Part shown: positions 1 to 11,808 of the stretch, in pieces
Layout: each line of letters starts with the position of its first letter
Numbering within the stretch: the first letter of the stretch is position 1
Origin: Lasiosphaeria ovina
Taxonomy: Eukaryota > Ascomycota > Sordariomycetes > Sordariales > Lasiosphaeriaceae
DNA: 64,000 nt
NCBI GenBank assembly: GCA_033439765.1
Contig: JAULSN010000007.1
Location: 2,542,001 to 2,606,000 of the forward strand
Direction of reading: 5' to 3'
Translations under genes and position numbers: made by a program
Notes under the pieces: generated by a model
What the model was told of the DNA's origin: nothing
The model's database searches: none
The model's input: only the letters and a program-made list of their open reading frames with translations

Positions 1-1056
1 CTTTCTTGCGTGGTACCCAGGGGGCGGTTTGCACGAGGAGGGTTTGGCATTTATGCATGTTGCCCTGTTGGGGGGGAGGGGGACCCTGGCAACGAAGGAT
101 TCCAGCCAAACCCAGCCTCAACCCCGACCAAACCAAACCAATGCAGGAGCAGCTAGTTTTCCACGCGTTTCAGCGCGAGATTGGAAGGGGCTGTCAGGTC
201 TGGAGAGTTGTCGGAGAGCCGTCCCTTGGCGTACAACTTCAAGGGGCTCTTGATATTATATTCCAGAAGAGTAGAGCAGTCTGCTCTATCGATGGGCGTT
301 GGTAATCCGTTGAACTGAAGGGCTGGCAACGGCGGCCCCGGGTGCTGAAAATAGGCAGCATTAGGGTGCTGGCGCAGTAGAGCGGCCTGCTGTTTGCTGC
401 AGGGTCCGGTACCCTGGGCCCCCTGCGGCCGTGTGAGACGGGCACCAATGCCCCAATGGCGGGCCGCCGCATAACAGCGAGGTGCCTCCGCCATCGATCA
501 CACCGCCGCCGCCGTCGGCCACCCACGCCCAGAAGGATCGCTGAGGTCTTGGCAACGGCCATGCACTGTTGAATGTATTTTCGGGTACGCGTTCATTGTC
601 AGTCCGGTATAGGCGCCGTGAAATTGGAGCTTAATGTCTTTATTTGTAATTGTGAAAGGGAAGAAACAATGCTGACAGCCACAACAAGTCCTTTGTTGCA
701 GCCTGTTCGACTTCGGAATTCATCAGCGTCGTGCCCAATATCAGGGCGAGCCCGTCGTTTTCGCTCAAGACCCGTCCACCACCACTCTGCTCCGTCATTA
801 AACAGGTCGCTGCCGATCGCGGCGGTGACGCGGTGTATTCGCCGGTTCCCATTTCCGAGATTAGACTTGCCCACCACCATGTCCCAGTGCAGCATCCGTC
901 TCGCGGGATCCGTAAGCTGCATTACCGCCGATTCCCGTCCCGTGTAGCCCATCAGTAGCCCGGGATCTGAAGGTGTCAGCCGGCACAAAGCAACACACTG
1001 ATAACCAGGTATCCAAATCCCTTTGCGTGAGTGTCCCAGCTAGAAATACAAACCCA
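1..1056. other. Intergenic, no gene seen
   Basis: No reading frame here has a recognisable domain, signal peptide or splice structure. Short open frames occur on both strands but look like chance. The stretch lies 3' of the carboxypeptidase gene and its last part should hold that gene's 3' UTR. Confidence 0.6.
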
Positions 1057-3180
1057 TCACAGATCGTCGACATAATCCCCATCCCCTCCCTCGTGCGCGG
1101 AGAGGAACGGCTCCTCGTCATCCGTCGCCCCAACAACGATCCAGTCCTTGACGACGGCCGTGCCATTCACAACACGCGCCCAGACGTCGGGCAGACAGCT
1201 GCGCGCCTTGAGGACATAGCACTGCGGGGCGGGCAGCGCGGGCTGCAAGGTCCTGATGCCGCGGGTGTCGCCCAGGCCTACCGTCACCAGCGAATCCGTA
1301 ACAGGCTGCAAGCCCGTAGGGATGTCACGATTAAAAGTAGCGCGCATAAATACATCGTAGGCGGCGGCGGGCTGGTACGCAGGCACCTCGTGGCCGGCCT
1401 GGAAGACGCGCGAGAAGCTGAAGTTGGCGACCTGGCGCGTCATGCCGGCCATGAGGCGGGGCCGCTCCTTGGCGACTTCCGACGCCAGCAGCAGCGGCAC
1501 GTATCCGGCGGCGGCGAACCTGGTGCTGTTGCGCCACGGCACGGCCGCGCTCACCGCCTCGCCGCCCATCCAGTTGCACGAGAAGTCGCGGTCGCCGTAC
1601 ACCATGTGCACCTTGACGCCGCGGTCGAGCAGCAGCCCGATGCTCTCGACGAAGCCCGCGCCGCGCAGGTGGTCGCGCGCGCCCACGAAGGCGTCGTTGA
1701 CCGCCCACCCGATCCACGAGAAGTTGACGGGCACGCCGAGCGCGCTCAGTGTTGCTGCTTCTGTCAGGTACCCGAACATGTACGGTGCTGGCGACGGGTC
1801 CTCGGCCTGGTGCCCGATGTCGTAGTAGTTGCGGAGGGAGCCGTTGTAGCTGAGCTCGGGCGGCTCTTCGCAGTTCTTCTCAAAGTAGACGCAGGCGGCG
1901 GTGGTGTTTGGGCTTGAGCTTGTTGCGCGGGCGTCATGGCGTTCGAGGCCGTCCTGGCACCGCTGGAGCTGGTCTCGGCACCCGTCGGGTTTGGTCCAGT
2001 TGTGAAGCAGCGCCTTGTAGGTGGACTGGTTCCAGAGCTGGATGTCGTACGTCTGTGGGAGTGTCGAGTGGTGTCAGCAGCTCTCAGAAATACAGGGTGT
2101 GTACTGCTGCGATTCGATGAGGGTCTCTCACGTTGTTATAGCCGTAATGGTAGTTCCACTCGCCCTGGATCAGAGGGTCGACCCAGCCGTTCACTATGCC
2201 CAGCGTGTCGAGGTGGAGCGGGTGTGCCCCCTTCTCCTTCGAGGTCCCCTTCTCGATCTTGTCGTTCTGCTCCTGGAAGAAGCGCATGATGCCCGGCCCG
2301 TAGTGGCCTCCGTAGCTCTCGCACCACAGGCTGATGCGGTTGTCGGACGGCTTGTAGTGCGGAAACTCAAAGAACCACGTCTGGGCAAAGTGCCACAGCG
2401 CGTGGGCCGCCTGGGCAGTGGTGTTGGCCGTCTGCAGCAGCTTCTGGCTGCTCACGGTGCCCACGAAGCTCGTGTAGTTCAGCTCGGGCAGTCCGTTGGT
2501 GAAGTTGGCGGGCACAGCATGGTAGCCGAATCCGTTCTCGGCCGGATGCAGGGTGACGTTGGTGGGCATGTCGTACGAGAAGCCGACCTGGTTCGGCTGG
2601 TCAATATAGAGCATGTTGACCTCGTTGTTCCAGCTCCACGGGTTGAGGTAGGTGGTCTTGGAGTCGTTCGCGACGAAACACGGGCCGTTCTCCTCCAACA
2701 GGCCCATCATGGAGGAGCCGCCGGGGCCGCCATTGAGCCAGATGGCGAGCGGGGCCGTGGCGGCGTTCTTGCGCGCTTCGAAGAACCAGAAGAAGCTGGG
2801 GTCCGTCTGTTGAGCGCGAGGCTTGCATGCCACGGGTGGGAATGGGGAGGGGGATGCCTACGTGTTGATGGGGTAGTCCTGAGCCTCGCCGTTCCCGTCG
2901 TCGAGGAAGCGCGGCGGGAGGTGGACGTAGCCCGAGTATGACTTGACGCCCGGGGTGGTCTCGCAGATGCCGGGCTGTGGTGGTCAGCTCAGCAACTAGG
3001 GACGGCGACCTAAAACCAGTCTTCGCAGCTTAAGGAACAAGTGAAACTCACCTCTTTGTACGAGATGGAGACATTTTCATGGAATTTCGAGCGCAAGACG
3101 GTGACTCCCTCGGGCCGAGGAGGGAACTGGGCTGCCGCTTGGCCCAGCAGGCAGGCTGTGGCGATGATGGCGGCAATCAT
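1057..3180 (-). CDS. Secreted serine carboxypeptidase, peptidase family S10
   Basis: Releases C-terminal amino acids from peptides in the secretory pathway or outside the cell (family knowledge). Four exons: 3052-3180, 2862-2974, 2132-2806 and 1057-2052. Exon 1 starts with a hydrophobic signal peptide ending near AAAQ. Exon 2 carries [19 protein letters not shown] and exon 3 the oxyanion region LNGGPGGSS and the nucleophile motif [10 protein letters not shown]. Exon 4 has the catalytic Asp in [11 protein letters not shown] and the His in [11 protein letters not shown], so Ser-Asp-His is complete. Length is about 636 residues, normal for the fungal group. Introns 1 and 3 are clean GT-AG. The exon 2/3 junction does not close in frame with the obvious gtaggc donor and cag acceptor (2807-2861); homologues would need a two-base shift. 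That may be an unusual splice, a sequence error or a lesion. Confidence 0.88.
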
Positions 3181-4158
3181 TGTTGAGCAATGGTGCTTCT
3201 GATGCACTCGACTTGTCGTCGGTGCAGCAGCTATGAGATGGCGCGTAGTGTTCCACGATAGGCATCCATCATTTTGGTTTGGCGCGGGGCATGACGACTC
3301 GCTGAGCGGGGCAGGAGGACTTGGCTGAAAAGGGCAGGTCGATAATGGGGCATTTCTTGACCCCAATTCTATGCCGCCGTCTATGCTGTAGGCAAGGTAC
3401 TGTACAGTACATACCTTACCTGTAATTAAGGTAGGCACAGTACCTAGTACGCCAACAATAGACGCGGCAGGCAGTATAGTCTGCCAAGGCAAGGGTGTAG
3501 ATATTGCTTCAGCGATCAGTAATTTATTCACGGCCACATGGAATCGTCTAATATGGTATATAAAGAATCAGTTGCCCTAAGCTCCAACTTCCTTAGCAGT
3601 GGCTAGTACATACAGTATGTATAGTATGTCCGTGCGGTAAAAGCTTTGCAGTTTTATCTATAGCACTAAACTAACGTCATCGTTAAATCCAAACAACAGG
3701 AAATTTAAGTGTCCAACATTCGCTGCCCGTCTCAGCGTCTCATCCTGCGCGACACCAAGGAACAAAATTGAGAGACGATGGTTTCTGTGAAAAATTCCGA
3801 CTGAAGTTATCCAGATAAGCACGAAAAGAACAGAGCCTCGCTTCGTTGTCGACTCCGTTGTCCCACATTGGGCTGTTTTGAATGCTAACTTCGGCCGTCT
3901 CTGCCCAGAATCTGAAGTCAGGTCTCCAAAATGCCGCCATACTATTCAACTATTTATATCGGATTTCGAGATGGACTAAATACAGCGGACGCCGCACCCA
4001 AATCACCAACATCCATGCGATATATACTATTCCAGGCCCCTGTGCTATTCCCCAGAGTTGCCGGCCCTGTTTGTCGCCATCACCACCGATGGCCGCAGCA
4101 GATGTAGTCGCTCTCCCCGGGACACACGAGCTTCGAATCAACCGCTAATCGTCAGAAA
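3181..4158. other. Intergenic between two leftward genes
   Basis: Holds the carboxypeptidase promoter. Around 3390-3450 and 3605-3635 there are short palindrome-rich runs built from gtac and ggta words. No gene or element is recognised. Confidence 0.5.
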
Positions 4159-5052
4159 TCAGAAGTCAGCACTCACTGCGCCCTGTCTAGGCTGGAGTTC
4201 AACAGCAATCAACTGACCGGTCGTGACATTGTTGCACCCCTCCCTCCACAGGCACTGCGTCGGCGACAGCTGCCCGAGACACGGCTTGATGATGCAGGCC
4301 ATGATGTTGTCGGGCTCGTTGGGACACGGCCAGTTCCCCTCAGACCCCGTGTACGGCTTGCCCTTCCACCGCGCCTCGCAGAGTCCCTGATCCAGGCAGA
4401 CGCAGTCCAGGCCCCAGTTGTTCGAGCAGCGTCCGCCGCCGGGGGTCGCTGACTCGGAGGGAGAGGCTGCGCTTGTGCTGCTTCTTGAGGACGGGGGCAA
4501 GGATAAGGGCGAGGAGGAGGAGGAGGATGAGAAGGAGGATGAAGAGGGCCGTGTCTGTTTCTGGGACGACGCATCCGAGAGAGAGGGCGCATACGGCGCG
4601 TTTGTGCTTCCAAGGGAGGTGCCTGCGCTCTGCGATATTGAGGCGGTTCGGCTCTGCAGACTCGCCCCCCCCGCGGTAGTCTGCGAAGCGGCGTTCTGCG
4701 TCTCGAGGGCGGGCGCGGGGGCGGCGCACGAGTTCCTCGATCCCATCGTCGCCCCGAGGCTGCCGCCAGCGCCAATCGCAACGGCGACAAGCAGCGACAG
4801 AATCCACGTGGCGATGAAGAAGGTCCGCCTCTTCAGCCCCATGATGGTTGCGGGCTTCGTAGCGCTGCTGCTCCCATTCCCGCTCCCCAGCGCGGGGCCG
4901 CCCGGCCCGCGCAAAATTCCACCGCCATAATAGTCGACGTGCAGCCCCTCGGAGAACGGGACGACTTCCTTGTACGGATCGTTTCTCGACCAGGGGTCGA
5001 CCTCGAGCGTGCTGTGCTCCGGCTGGCTGGGCTCGATGCCACTGGAGGACAT
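4159..5052 (-). CDS. Single-pass membrane protein with Cys-rich C-terminal domain
   Basis: About 297 residues, family not recognised. The start was taken at the ATG opening MSSSGIEPSQPEHS; the frame stays open upstream to 5223 but those residues look non-coding. The N-terminal 80 residues include DPWSRNDPYKEVVPFSEGL. A basic stop (LKRR) precedes one transmembrane segment, TFFIATWILSLLVAVAIGAG. A long Ser/Thr/Pro-rich stalk with poly-Ser follows, then a C-terminal module with about nine cysteines (GGRCSNNWGLDCVCLDQGLC to QCLWREGCNNVTTG). The layout resembles fungal surface sensors or anchored proteins, but that is inference. The last residues may belong to an intron, since gtgagt lies just before the stop. 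Confidence 0.68.
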   Translation of the reverse strand: MSSSGIEPSQPEHSTLEVDPWSRNDPYKEVVPFSEGLHVDYYGGGILRGPGGPALGSGNGSSSATKPATIMGLKRRTFFIATWILSLLVAVAIGAGGSLGATMGSRNSCAAPAPALETQNAASQTTAGGASLQSRTASISQSAGTSLGSTNAPYAPSLSDASSQKQTRPSSSSFSSSSSSSPLSLPPSSRSSTSAASPSESATPGGGRCSNNWGLDCVCLDQGLCEARWKGKPYTGSEGNWPCPNEPDNIMACIIKPCLGQLSPTQCLWREGCNNVTTGQLIAVELQPRQGAVSADF

Positions 5053-6236
5053 GGCGCGCGGCGGGTGGAGGGACACATTTGAAGAAATGGAAACGGGTTG
5101 AACAGTGGCATCGGGATTCTTGCCGCAGAGGAGACGGTCGCGGTCTTGCCACGGCTCGTCGAGAATTGCAAAGTCTTGGCACGTTGCAAGCCGAACTTGC
5201 ATTTCTCGTGTTTGTGCCATCAACAGGCTTCCCCGACCTGCGGTTCCCTGTTTGATTTGTCCGGGTGAGTCCCCAGCCTGCTGAGCCGATTGGCTTCCCC
5301 CTTATCATGCGCTATATTTGCCGCAGACGCGTCCAATTGCAGCCCGTTTCCCACCCCCTTAATCATTTGGTGACAGCTTCTTGACCGAGATTGATCTCGG
5401 TGTGCGAATGCGTACCTTGACGTCAATACTACCTGCGGACTGTTTAAAACACGGCTGTGGCCTTTGCAATGATGCTTTCATGACAGGCTTGCAGGACCTT
5501 CAAGTAGCCAGGCATCGCCTTGTGTCTTGTGTCTTGTGCAAGCGCTCCGTACAACGAGGCTTCGAGACCACGATTTTGTGCTGCCGTGCTGCAGGCGCCG
5601 ATGTTACCTCACTAGATGATGGTATGTTGCCGGATTAGGCATTCCTCTCCGAGTCCGAGGCTTCACAGAGTTCTGAGCTTTTATTATCTTCACGTGCTCG
5701 GTCTCATCTACATTTATACTCATCACTAGTCACAACTAGATTTCTTTTCCCACGCCCTCGGTATTGTTTCTAGCACCTTCTAATCTCTATGATTTGCGAA
5801 TCAATGTCAACTATGTGGCACAAAACCCCGAATCTGGTCTCAAGTGCCTCGAGTGCAGGAATTAACAACCTTGCACAGGTTTGAATAATTGTTGAAGTAG
5901 AGTATTTCAGAGTGTTCTATCTACTTTACAGTTCATTCCTTTTGGCGGTCAGCTAGTGGTAATGCGCCAAAATGTGCAAGGACTGTCGTCGATGGTCAAC
6001 GGGGGCGGAGAGGCAAGGGAGTCGGCCAAAGTACTCGAAATAAATACCTATGTCCTTACTTTGGGTAGGACAGCCAATCATTGCAAGCTCAGAGAATCAG
6101 CGTAATAACCGACGTAAGAAGACATTTTTATGTAAATAGGGACATGAAAATGGCAGATTTTGACCAGAACTTGTTTGACTTCTAATCCTTCATGGAATCA
6201 TGGTCATCAATTAAGAGACTCCATCGTGGCTCCCCC
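5053..6236. other. Intergenic, no gene seen
   Basis: Contains the promoter of the leftward membrane-protein gene. From about 5650 the sequence becomes AT-rich. No coding signal is recognised. Confidence 0.5.
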
Positions 6237-7155
6237 TAACTATGAGGCCACCCGCCAATCCACAAAAAACCCGCCATGGCGGCTGGCAACAACTGTAGCC
6301 TTATTTAGCGATAAAATCAGTTCTTTTCAATACTGCCCCGATTTTTGGCCTTCAACCTAGGTGCGTACCTACACCAAGGAAACCCCCACAATTACGTCAA
6401 GCTGCTGGCAATCTTTTTCTTCAATGCCGGCCGGCCGAAGTCTTCAAATCACACAACACAACGAAAAGTACATGACGACGCAGACTGCATCACTCAATGT
6501 GGTACAAAGAGAAAGGCTGGTGTTGAGACGCCGGTGCCAAAACCACACCTCGAACTACAGGCTTTTGCGTTGTGGGAGGCCCGTAAGGCCAAAAGCAGGA
6601 GGACTGCAGAGCTGGAAATTCCTGAAGAAGAGATGTGGCTATTCGATTCGCAAGACGAAGAGGATCCTAACCCACTGTTAATTGAGTGGAATTCAGATTG
6701 CCGTCGTCTCAATCCAACTGCGTTGGATTGAGGGCATTCCCGGCCAGTTAACAGGCTCAACACAACAAAAACATCACCACTCTGTTCAATCGGCCTCACA
6801 TGCATGCATGCACTTGACTGTATGCAAATAAGGCCATTCCAACGCCTTGGCCAACAGCCAGCTCAACACCCGTCATTGACTTACACCAAATTTGGCCAGT
6901 TTTCCTGGGCAGCCACAATGCGCGCATGTTAACAAGTGAATAGGGTTGCTGACTAAGGCCTGAAAATGAATACAATTGACGAAAAGCCCGGAAACGCGTT
7001 TTCAGGCCTCTTCGCATTCGGTTGATTTGCCCGGCATGTGGAAGGCCAAAAATCTGCATATGGGGGGCAGTATCCAGAAGTACCGATTTTACCGCTGAAA
7101 AAGCGTGTTCTCGGTACAGCTGCCAAAGGTGGAATGGTGGGTGCTCGCATAGTTA
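6237..7155. repeat. Element bounded by ~120-bp imperfect inverted repeats
   Basis: The left arm (about 6237-6357) and the reverse complement of the right arm (about 7038-7155) share taactatg, an N-CC-CC-TCCAC run, the word tactgcccc and the outer block tttttggccttc. A shorter, more diverged copy of part of the arm lies near 6885-6935. The arms enclose about 680 bp with one 128-codon ORF. This suggests a small DNA transposon or MITE-like unit, but no transposase or target duplication was identified. Confidence 0.5.
6345..6731 (+). CDS. Hypothetical ORF inside the inverted-repeat element
   Basis: A 128-codon frame beginning at the inner edge of the left arm. The C-terminal half is charged (WEARKAKSRRTAELEIPEEE, then DSQDEEDPN) and looks more protein-like than the N-terminal part. 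No family is recognised. It may be cargo of the element, a decayed exon or chance. Confidence 0.25.
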   Translation: MAFNLGAYLHQGNPHNYVKLLAIFFFNAGRPKSSNHTTQRKVHDDADCITQCGTKRKAGVETPVPKPHLELQAFALWEARKAKSRRTAELEIPEEEMWLFDSQDEEDPNPLLIEWNSDCRRLNPTALD

Positions 7156-8084
7156 TCTCATTCAGCTGAGCCCCGTTCACGGATGCACGCGAAGACGAAC
7201 CTCAACAAATGCCGAAAATTGCCTGTCAATTGACCCCGTTGACCCAAAAAGTGTTAGCATCTCCCTCATCCGTCCACGTGGTGGTTTTTGCGTTGCAACG
7301 GAAGGAACGCTTGGCTGCTGCTGACTGTGCGGCGAGAGTGCTTTGTCACAGCCCTAGGGATCGCGTGGGGCTGCCGATTGAAGAGATGGAATCATTGCAA
7401 GCCTGGAGCCTGAAATTGAAGCGACCGACGCTTTCTCCGCACTGGAGCTAGGGCCAGACATGAAACTCGCCAATTGACGCGCCTAGGCTCTCGAAATAGT
7501 TCCCGTCAGCACAGCGCCCACCGCCAAGCGACCGTGCCGTCGAGCTGACGATGGACTCGGCCAATCGAGCCTGCGATGCCCCTGGCGTTCCTGCATTAGC
7601 GCACCACTTTGTGCACCTTTGTGCACCTCTGTGCACCCTCCAGGCCTTTCTTACTCAGAACTATGACGGAGCAAATTTGCCCACGGAGGCCAGACGCCGC
7701 CGATTGCGACCTCGAGGCGGCGGCGGCGGCGCTCTGCTCGCTGACGATGCAGCAATGGCCGCTGTTCAACCGAAGCTGGCAGCACCGCATCCCGCTAGGC
7801 TTGCTGCTAATTGCTGTGCCTCGAGCGCGAGCTTACGAGCTGACCAGTCTGTTTTGCATGCCAATCTCGGCGCCCTTCTGCTGGTGGACATTAGTGCCGC
7901 CGGGTCAAATTGGAATATCCCTCCCTCCTTTCCCTCAATATGTCCGGGTCATGTCTTGCGTTAATTATATATAAGTCGTCAGTTGCTGCCTTGATTTGCT
8001 GGCTTGGCTTCATCGACCCAACATAGCGCATCTCCGGCATCTTCTACGCTCCCTTTCACACTCGCTTGACCAAGAACGACAGCC
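7156..8084. other. Intergenic with GH16 promoter
   Basis: Upstream region of the GH16 gene. It contains a run of cactttgtgcaccttt-like words near 7602-7637 (three imperfect copies of a tgtgcacc unit). No gene is seen. Confidence 0.45.
7967..7974 (+). promoter_or_regulatory. TATA-like element of GH16 gene
   Basis: TATATAAG lies about 110 bases upstream of the GH16 start codon, a plausible core promoter position with a 5' UTR of some 80 bases. It is assigned by motif only. Confidence 0.4.
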
Positions 8085-8999
8085 ATGATCCGAACCTCCG
8101 CCGTGGTGAGCCTGAGCCTGTGCCTGGCAACAGCATGGGCTAGCATTCCAGGCATGGCCAACTACACGGCCGTCTGGTGGGACGATTTCACGGGTCCTGC
8201 TGGGAGCGAGGTCAACCAAGGCCTCTGGAACCAAGTTGATCGTCCTAATAATCCCAACAAGGAGTTGGAGGCCTACATCACCGGCACCAGCACCGTCCAG
8301 CTCACAGGTACCGACGACGGCGAGCTGCGCATCATACCCTACAAGACGGACCGCTGGTACTCGGGGCGGCTCGAGAGCAAAGGCACCTTTACCTGCCCGC
8401 CGGGCCAATCCATGGTCCTGCAGGCCTCGATCAAGTTTCCCAACCTCGATCCCAACTCGGGGCAGTCGGCCGGGTTGTGGCCGGCCTTCTGGGCCATGGG
8501 CAACACCATCCGCCTGCCCCAGCCCGACTACCAGCCCTGGCCGTACAACATCGAGTTCGACATTGCCGAGACGGCGAACATACACGGCAACAGCGCACTT
8601 GGAGTGATGCACTACAGCGACTCGGAGAGCCCGCTCAACTACAAGTGGTACGACTACGACTCGGGCAAGTTCCACACTTGGTCCTTCAAGATCGACCTGC
8701 GCAACCCCGACTGGACCCAGCAGTCCCTCGTCTGGTACGCCGACGGCAACGAGTTCAACAGGATCACGGGAGACTCCTTTGGAACCGACCCCACAACCTG
8801 GAACAGCATCGCCCAAAAGGCCTACTTTCTCATTCTCAACGTCGCCGTCGGCGGCGGCTTCCCTGGATATCCCTGGGACCAGACTACCGGCGGCCCCGAC
8901 TCGGCCATGACCGTCGAATATGTTGCCGTGTATCAGTCCATCGAGGGAAGGCCGCAGGCCAAACTGCAGAAGACCCACCAGGTAAAACCAGGAGCATAA
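8085..8999 (+). CDS. Secreted GH16 endo-beta-1,3-glucanase-like hydrolase
   Basis: Predicted to hydrolyse beta-1,3- or mixed-linkage glucan in the cell wall or environment (GH16 family). It is a single exon of 304 residues, typical for a catalytic domain without a binding module. Residues 1-19 form a signal peptide (SLSLCLATAWA). The GH16 signature reads IEFDIAET, giving nucleophile E157, assisting D159 and acid/base E162. Flanking aromatic segments (GLWPAFWAMG and YKWYDYDSGKFHTW) and the closing strand MTVEYVAVYQ fit the beta-jelly roll. There is no GPI-anchor tail, so it is probably released. The substrate within GH16 cannot be decided by eye. Confidence 0.93.
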   Translation: MIRTSAVVSLSLCLATAWASIPGMANYTAVWWDDFTGPAGSEVNQGLWNQVDRPNNPNKELEAYITGTSTVQLTGTDDGELRIIPYKTDRWYSGRLESKGTFTCPPGQSMVLQASIKFPNLDPNSGQSAGLWPAFWAMGNTIRLPQPDYQPWPYNIEFDIAETANIHGNSALGVMHYSDSESPLNYKWYDYDSGKFHTWSFKIDLRNPDWTQQSLVWYADGNEFNRITGDSFGTDPTTWNSIAQKAYFLILNVAVGGGFPGYPWDQTTGGPDSAMTVEYVAVYQSIEGRPQAKLQKTHQVKPGA

Positions 9000-10749
9000 A
9001 ACTTACCCATGGTCTGGTTTTAGGAACCTCATTTTTGGGGTTTTCATAATCTGTATAAGCATTTTCTGGTTCTGCAACCACCTGAAATTAGGATTTACAT
9101 TTCGTATATATTAATACCATTTTATTCATCCTCCTCATTTTGCCTCATGCCGACTCACTCACTTGTGCTGTCACACACACGCGTTCAGACACACGTCTGC
9201 ATCTTCAGAAGCTGGGTGGGACAGAGATTCCACTGCAGGTGTGCAGAGCGGGGAAAGGGGGATGAGCGGCGCGGCGGCTGAGTGAGCGTCAAAAACGGGT
9301 GAGAGGGTGGGCAGCGTCAGCACCGGCTTACGCTCAGGGACACCACGCTGAATTATTGCCCACAATTCGTGATCCAATCTCGTAGATGGCGGTTCGTGCG
9401 GTCGCACAGCAGAATCTTAATTTAAGACCATCCATGGGGGTTTTTTTGCAGTCATGTTTGACTCTCTGCGGTCGCACCGCCGGGCTCAACTCCCCTTACC
9501 CTCGAGTCACACCAGCGACGCCGTGACACGATCTAGACTGCGACACGAAGAATGAGAGAAATGATTAGTCTCAATCTGGGTTTGTTCTGAGCTGTGATGG
9601 GATTGCCGGGCATTGGTTCGGGTGTCAATGAAAATCGGTGCATGCATGCTAGCTCATCAAGTCATTCGCGATTTGGTGTGAGAGATATTTGCATGCTTGT
9701 AGATCTCACAAATTGCATTCCAAATTTCCTGTTCCATGGCGTGCCGCCGCCGTGGCCCCGCGCTGACGACGACGACCATTTTTCGTCTGTTGGCCCTTCA
9801 CCATTCAGCCGTCATGCGGCGTGGCAGGACAAATTCCCACCGACGTGAGGCCTCAGCCCATTCCGGCTTGGCGCTTACACTCGGTGCACTGGCGATTGAT
9901 TTGTGAGGGACCAAGGGTGGAGACGGACGGTGATCGAGGCAGCTAACATGGAGAGAAAAAAGGGGAGCGAGAACGGAAGCTCACAGCAGAAAGGGGCGGA
10001 GTGAAAAGTGCGTGATCCGTGATTAATCCGGGGATAGTGACACAGCGGCGACTCTTTTCCGGAGCAAGCGCACCGGACCTGAATGAAAGAAATGACAGGA
10101 AGTCTCTTGCTCGCCATCTTCTCCCAACACAGATGATCATCAGTAATGAAAGGCAACCTCCTCAAAGCATCGGCTCAGAACCATCTCCCGCCGCAGCTAA
10201 TTTGATCAACTGCCCACCCTCCAGCCAGCCCAACGGCAGTATCAAAATGAACTGCCAGCCCTCACCGACGCCTCCCTACACGAGTCTGGGCCAGGGAACG
10301 GAGCCGAGCAGAGTTCAGTTGCACAACACTCCTCGTTCTCAGCTCTCAAGCCGGACTCTGCAGTGAACCTTTGAGCCCCGTCGAGGGTGCAGAACTTTCA
10401 CGTCGCACACCCCATGGCTCTAGATAATAGTACTAATTAGTATTGGTGTATCGATCCGAGGCCGGCCGGGATCAATCTCATTTGCTGCCCCCTTCCCAGT
10501 TGAGTGAACTATATAGCAATCATTGAGTCTCAGAGACGACTGTTCGTCACGATGCTCGAACTGATATGATCATGTGATGCATGGGCGCTGTGAGCTTTTC
10601 TCGCGAACTCAGATTCCAAGTGGCAGGACAGACTCGATGCTGCCAGCCAGGCTGGTATCACGTTTTCCATGGGCCAAAATGGCTCCGTTCTCTTTTGCCG
10701 AGAAGCTCATGACAGTGATGATATGACGTGGAGAGTGGACTAACTGTTT
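9000..10749. other. Long intergenic region, no gene seen
   Basis: About 1.75 kb with only short, low-complexity open frames and no domain-like translation on either strand. Its first part should hold the GH16 3' UTR. Confidence 0.5.
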
Positions 10750-11800
10750 GTCACGGGAACATAAGGCCCCACTAGGGGCTGTAGAAGTAGGTAGTCAAAA
10801 GAGAGTTATTTCTATATAAAAGACGGAGCCGCGGATCCTGTAGAGGAATACGCGTAGAGCGAGCGCGGCAAGCAGTACAGGGGGCCTGACAGGGCATGGC
10901 AGGATCGCCTTAGCTGTGACACTGTTGCCTGGTACTAACTATTGCGAGTCCCGGATGTTGCTCTCCTCAGCAGCTCGGACTGAAGACGGGGTAAATATAG
11001 TTAGCCGGATCTGCGTAGACGGGAGTCGGTTAGTATTAATACGGAGTACTAGCGAGAAAGATCTATAATATACCTCCACGCTCCTATTAGAAAGAGTGCT
11101 CGCCAGCGGCCAGTAGTATTTCTAGAGGAGTCGATATAATAGAAGAGTTCCCGCTATAAGCTCGCTCTATAGGATCGTACCCGACGGAAACGGCTTATTA
11201 GAGGTAGCAAATCAATCGGGAATAGTACAGCCGCGGATACGATGGGTTTTGTCACAGATAATAGTAGCTATTTCCCACGGGCGGCAGGTATCGCTGTCGT
11301 CTTCGGCTAGTATATATTCGTAGCGGTCCTCGTGGCATAGCGTTTAAGGGTAGCGGTTAACTAACGTTAGAGATGGAGGAGTAGTGGCGTATAAACGGAG
11401 CTTCTAGGTCGATATAGATAGAACGTGGGCGTTGGATATAGTCTCGAATACAGCCCCGTAGGCTTCGTGCAAGAGGGCGGCGGATTCCCAGGGCCGTATC
11501 CGCTTGGAGCCAAGATCCGCGGCGCCAGCGAGCATGCCGTAGACGCCCAATTCGAGGCATGAGCAGGGAAGCTTGTCATTCCCCGGTGGGCATGTATCAC
11601 TAGCGGCAGCGGTCGGTGGAGCGGGCAGCCGGCGCGAGTGGTGCTGCGAAGACGAGACCGGGCACAATGCCATCCCAGGCCTCGACGTCGATGCATTCAG
11701 CGGGCGGTCCGGGGAGAAAGTCGCGCTTCAAGAAGCATAGAAGGCGGTCAAATGCCACGTCGCGCGGCGACTGCGACTTGGCCGGCGTCATGGCATATTG
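10750..11800. other. TA-enriched, probably mutated relic
   Basis: Composition changes here. TA dinucleotides and tag/tata words are dense although blocks of GC-rich sequence remain, as expected where CpA has become TpA. Translation on the plus strand keeps short protein-like stretches broken by TAG and TAA. It leads directly into the TPR remnant, so it may be the decayed upstream part of the same gene, or an unrelated repeat. Confidence 0.35.
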
Positions 11801-11808
11801 GGGTTGAC

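Noticed and set aside
973..2941. 314- and 306-codon plus-strand frames
   Set aside because: They lie opposite carboxypeptidase exons with clear S10 motifs and have no protein-like features themselves.
8010..8978. 322-codon minus-strand frame opposite the GH16 gene
   Set aside because: The plus strand encodes a complete GH16 protein with signal peptide and catalytic motif; the antisense frame is open only because third positions are G/C-rich.
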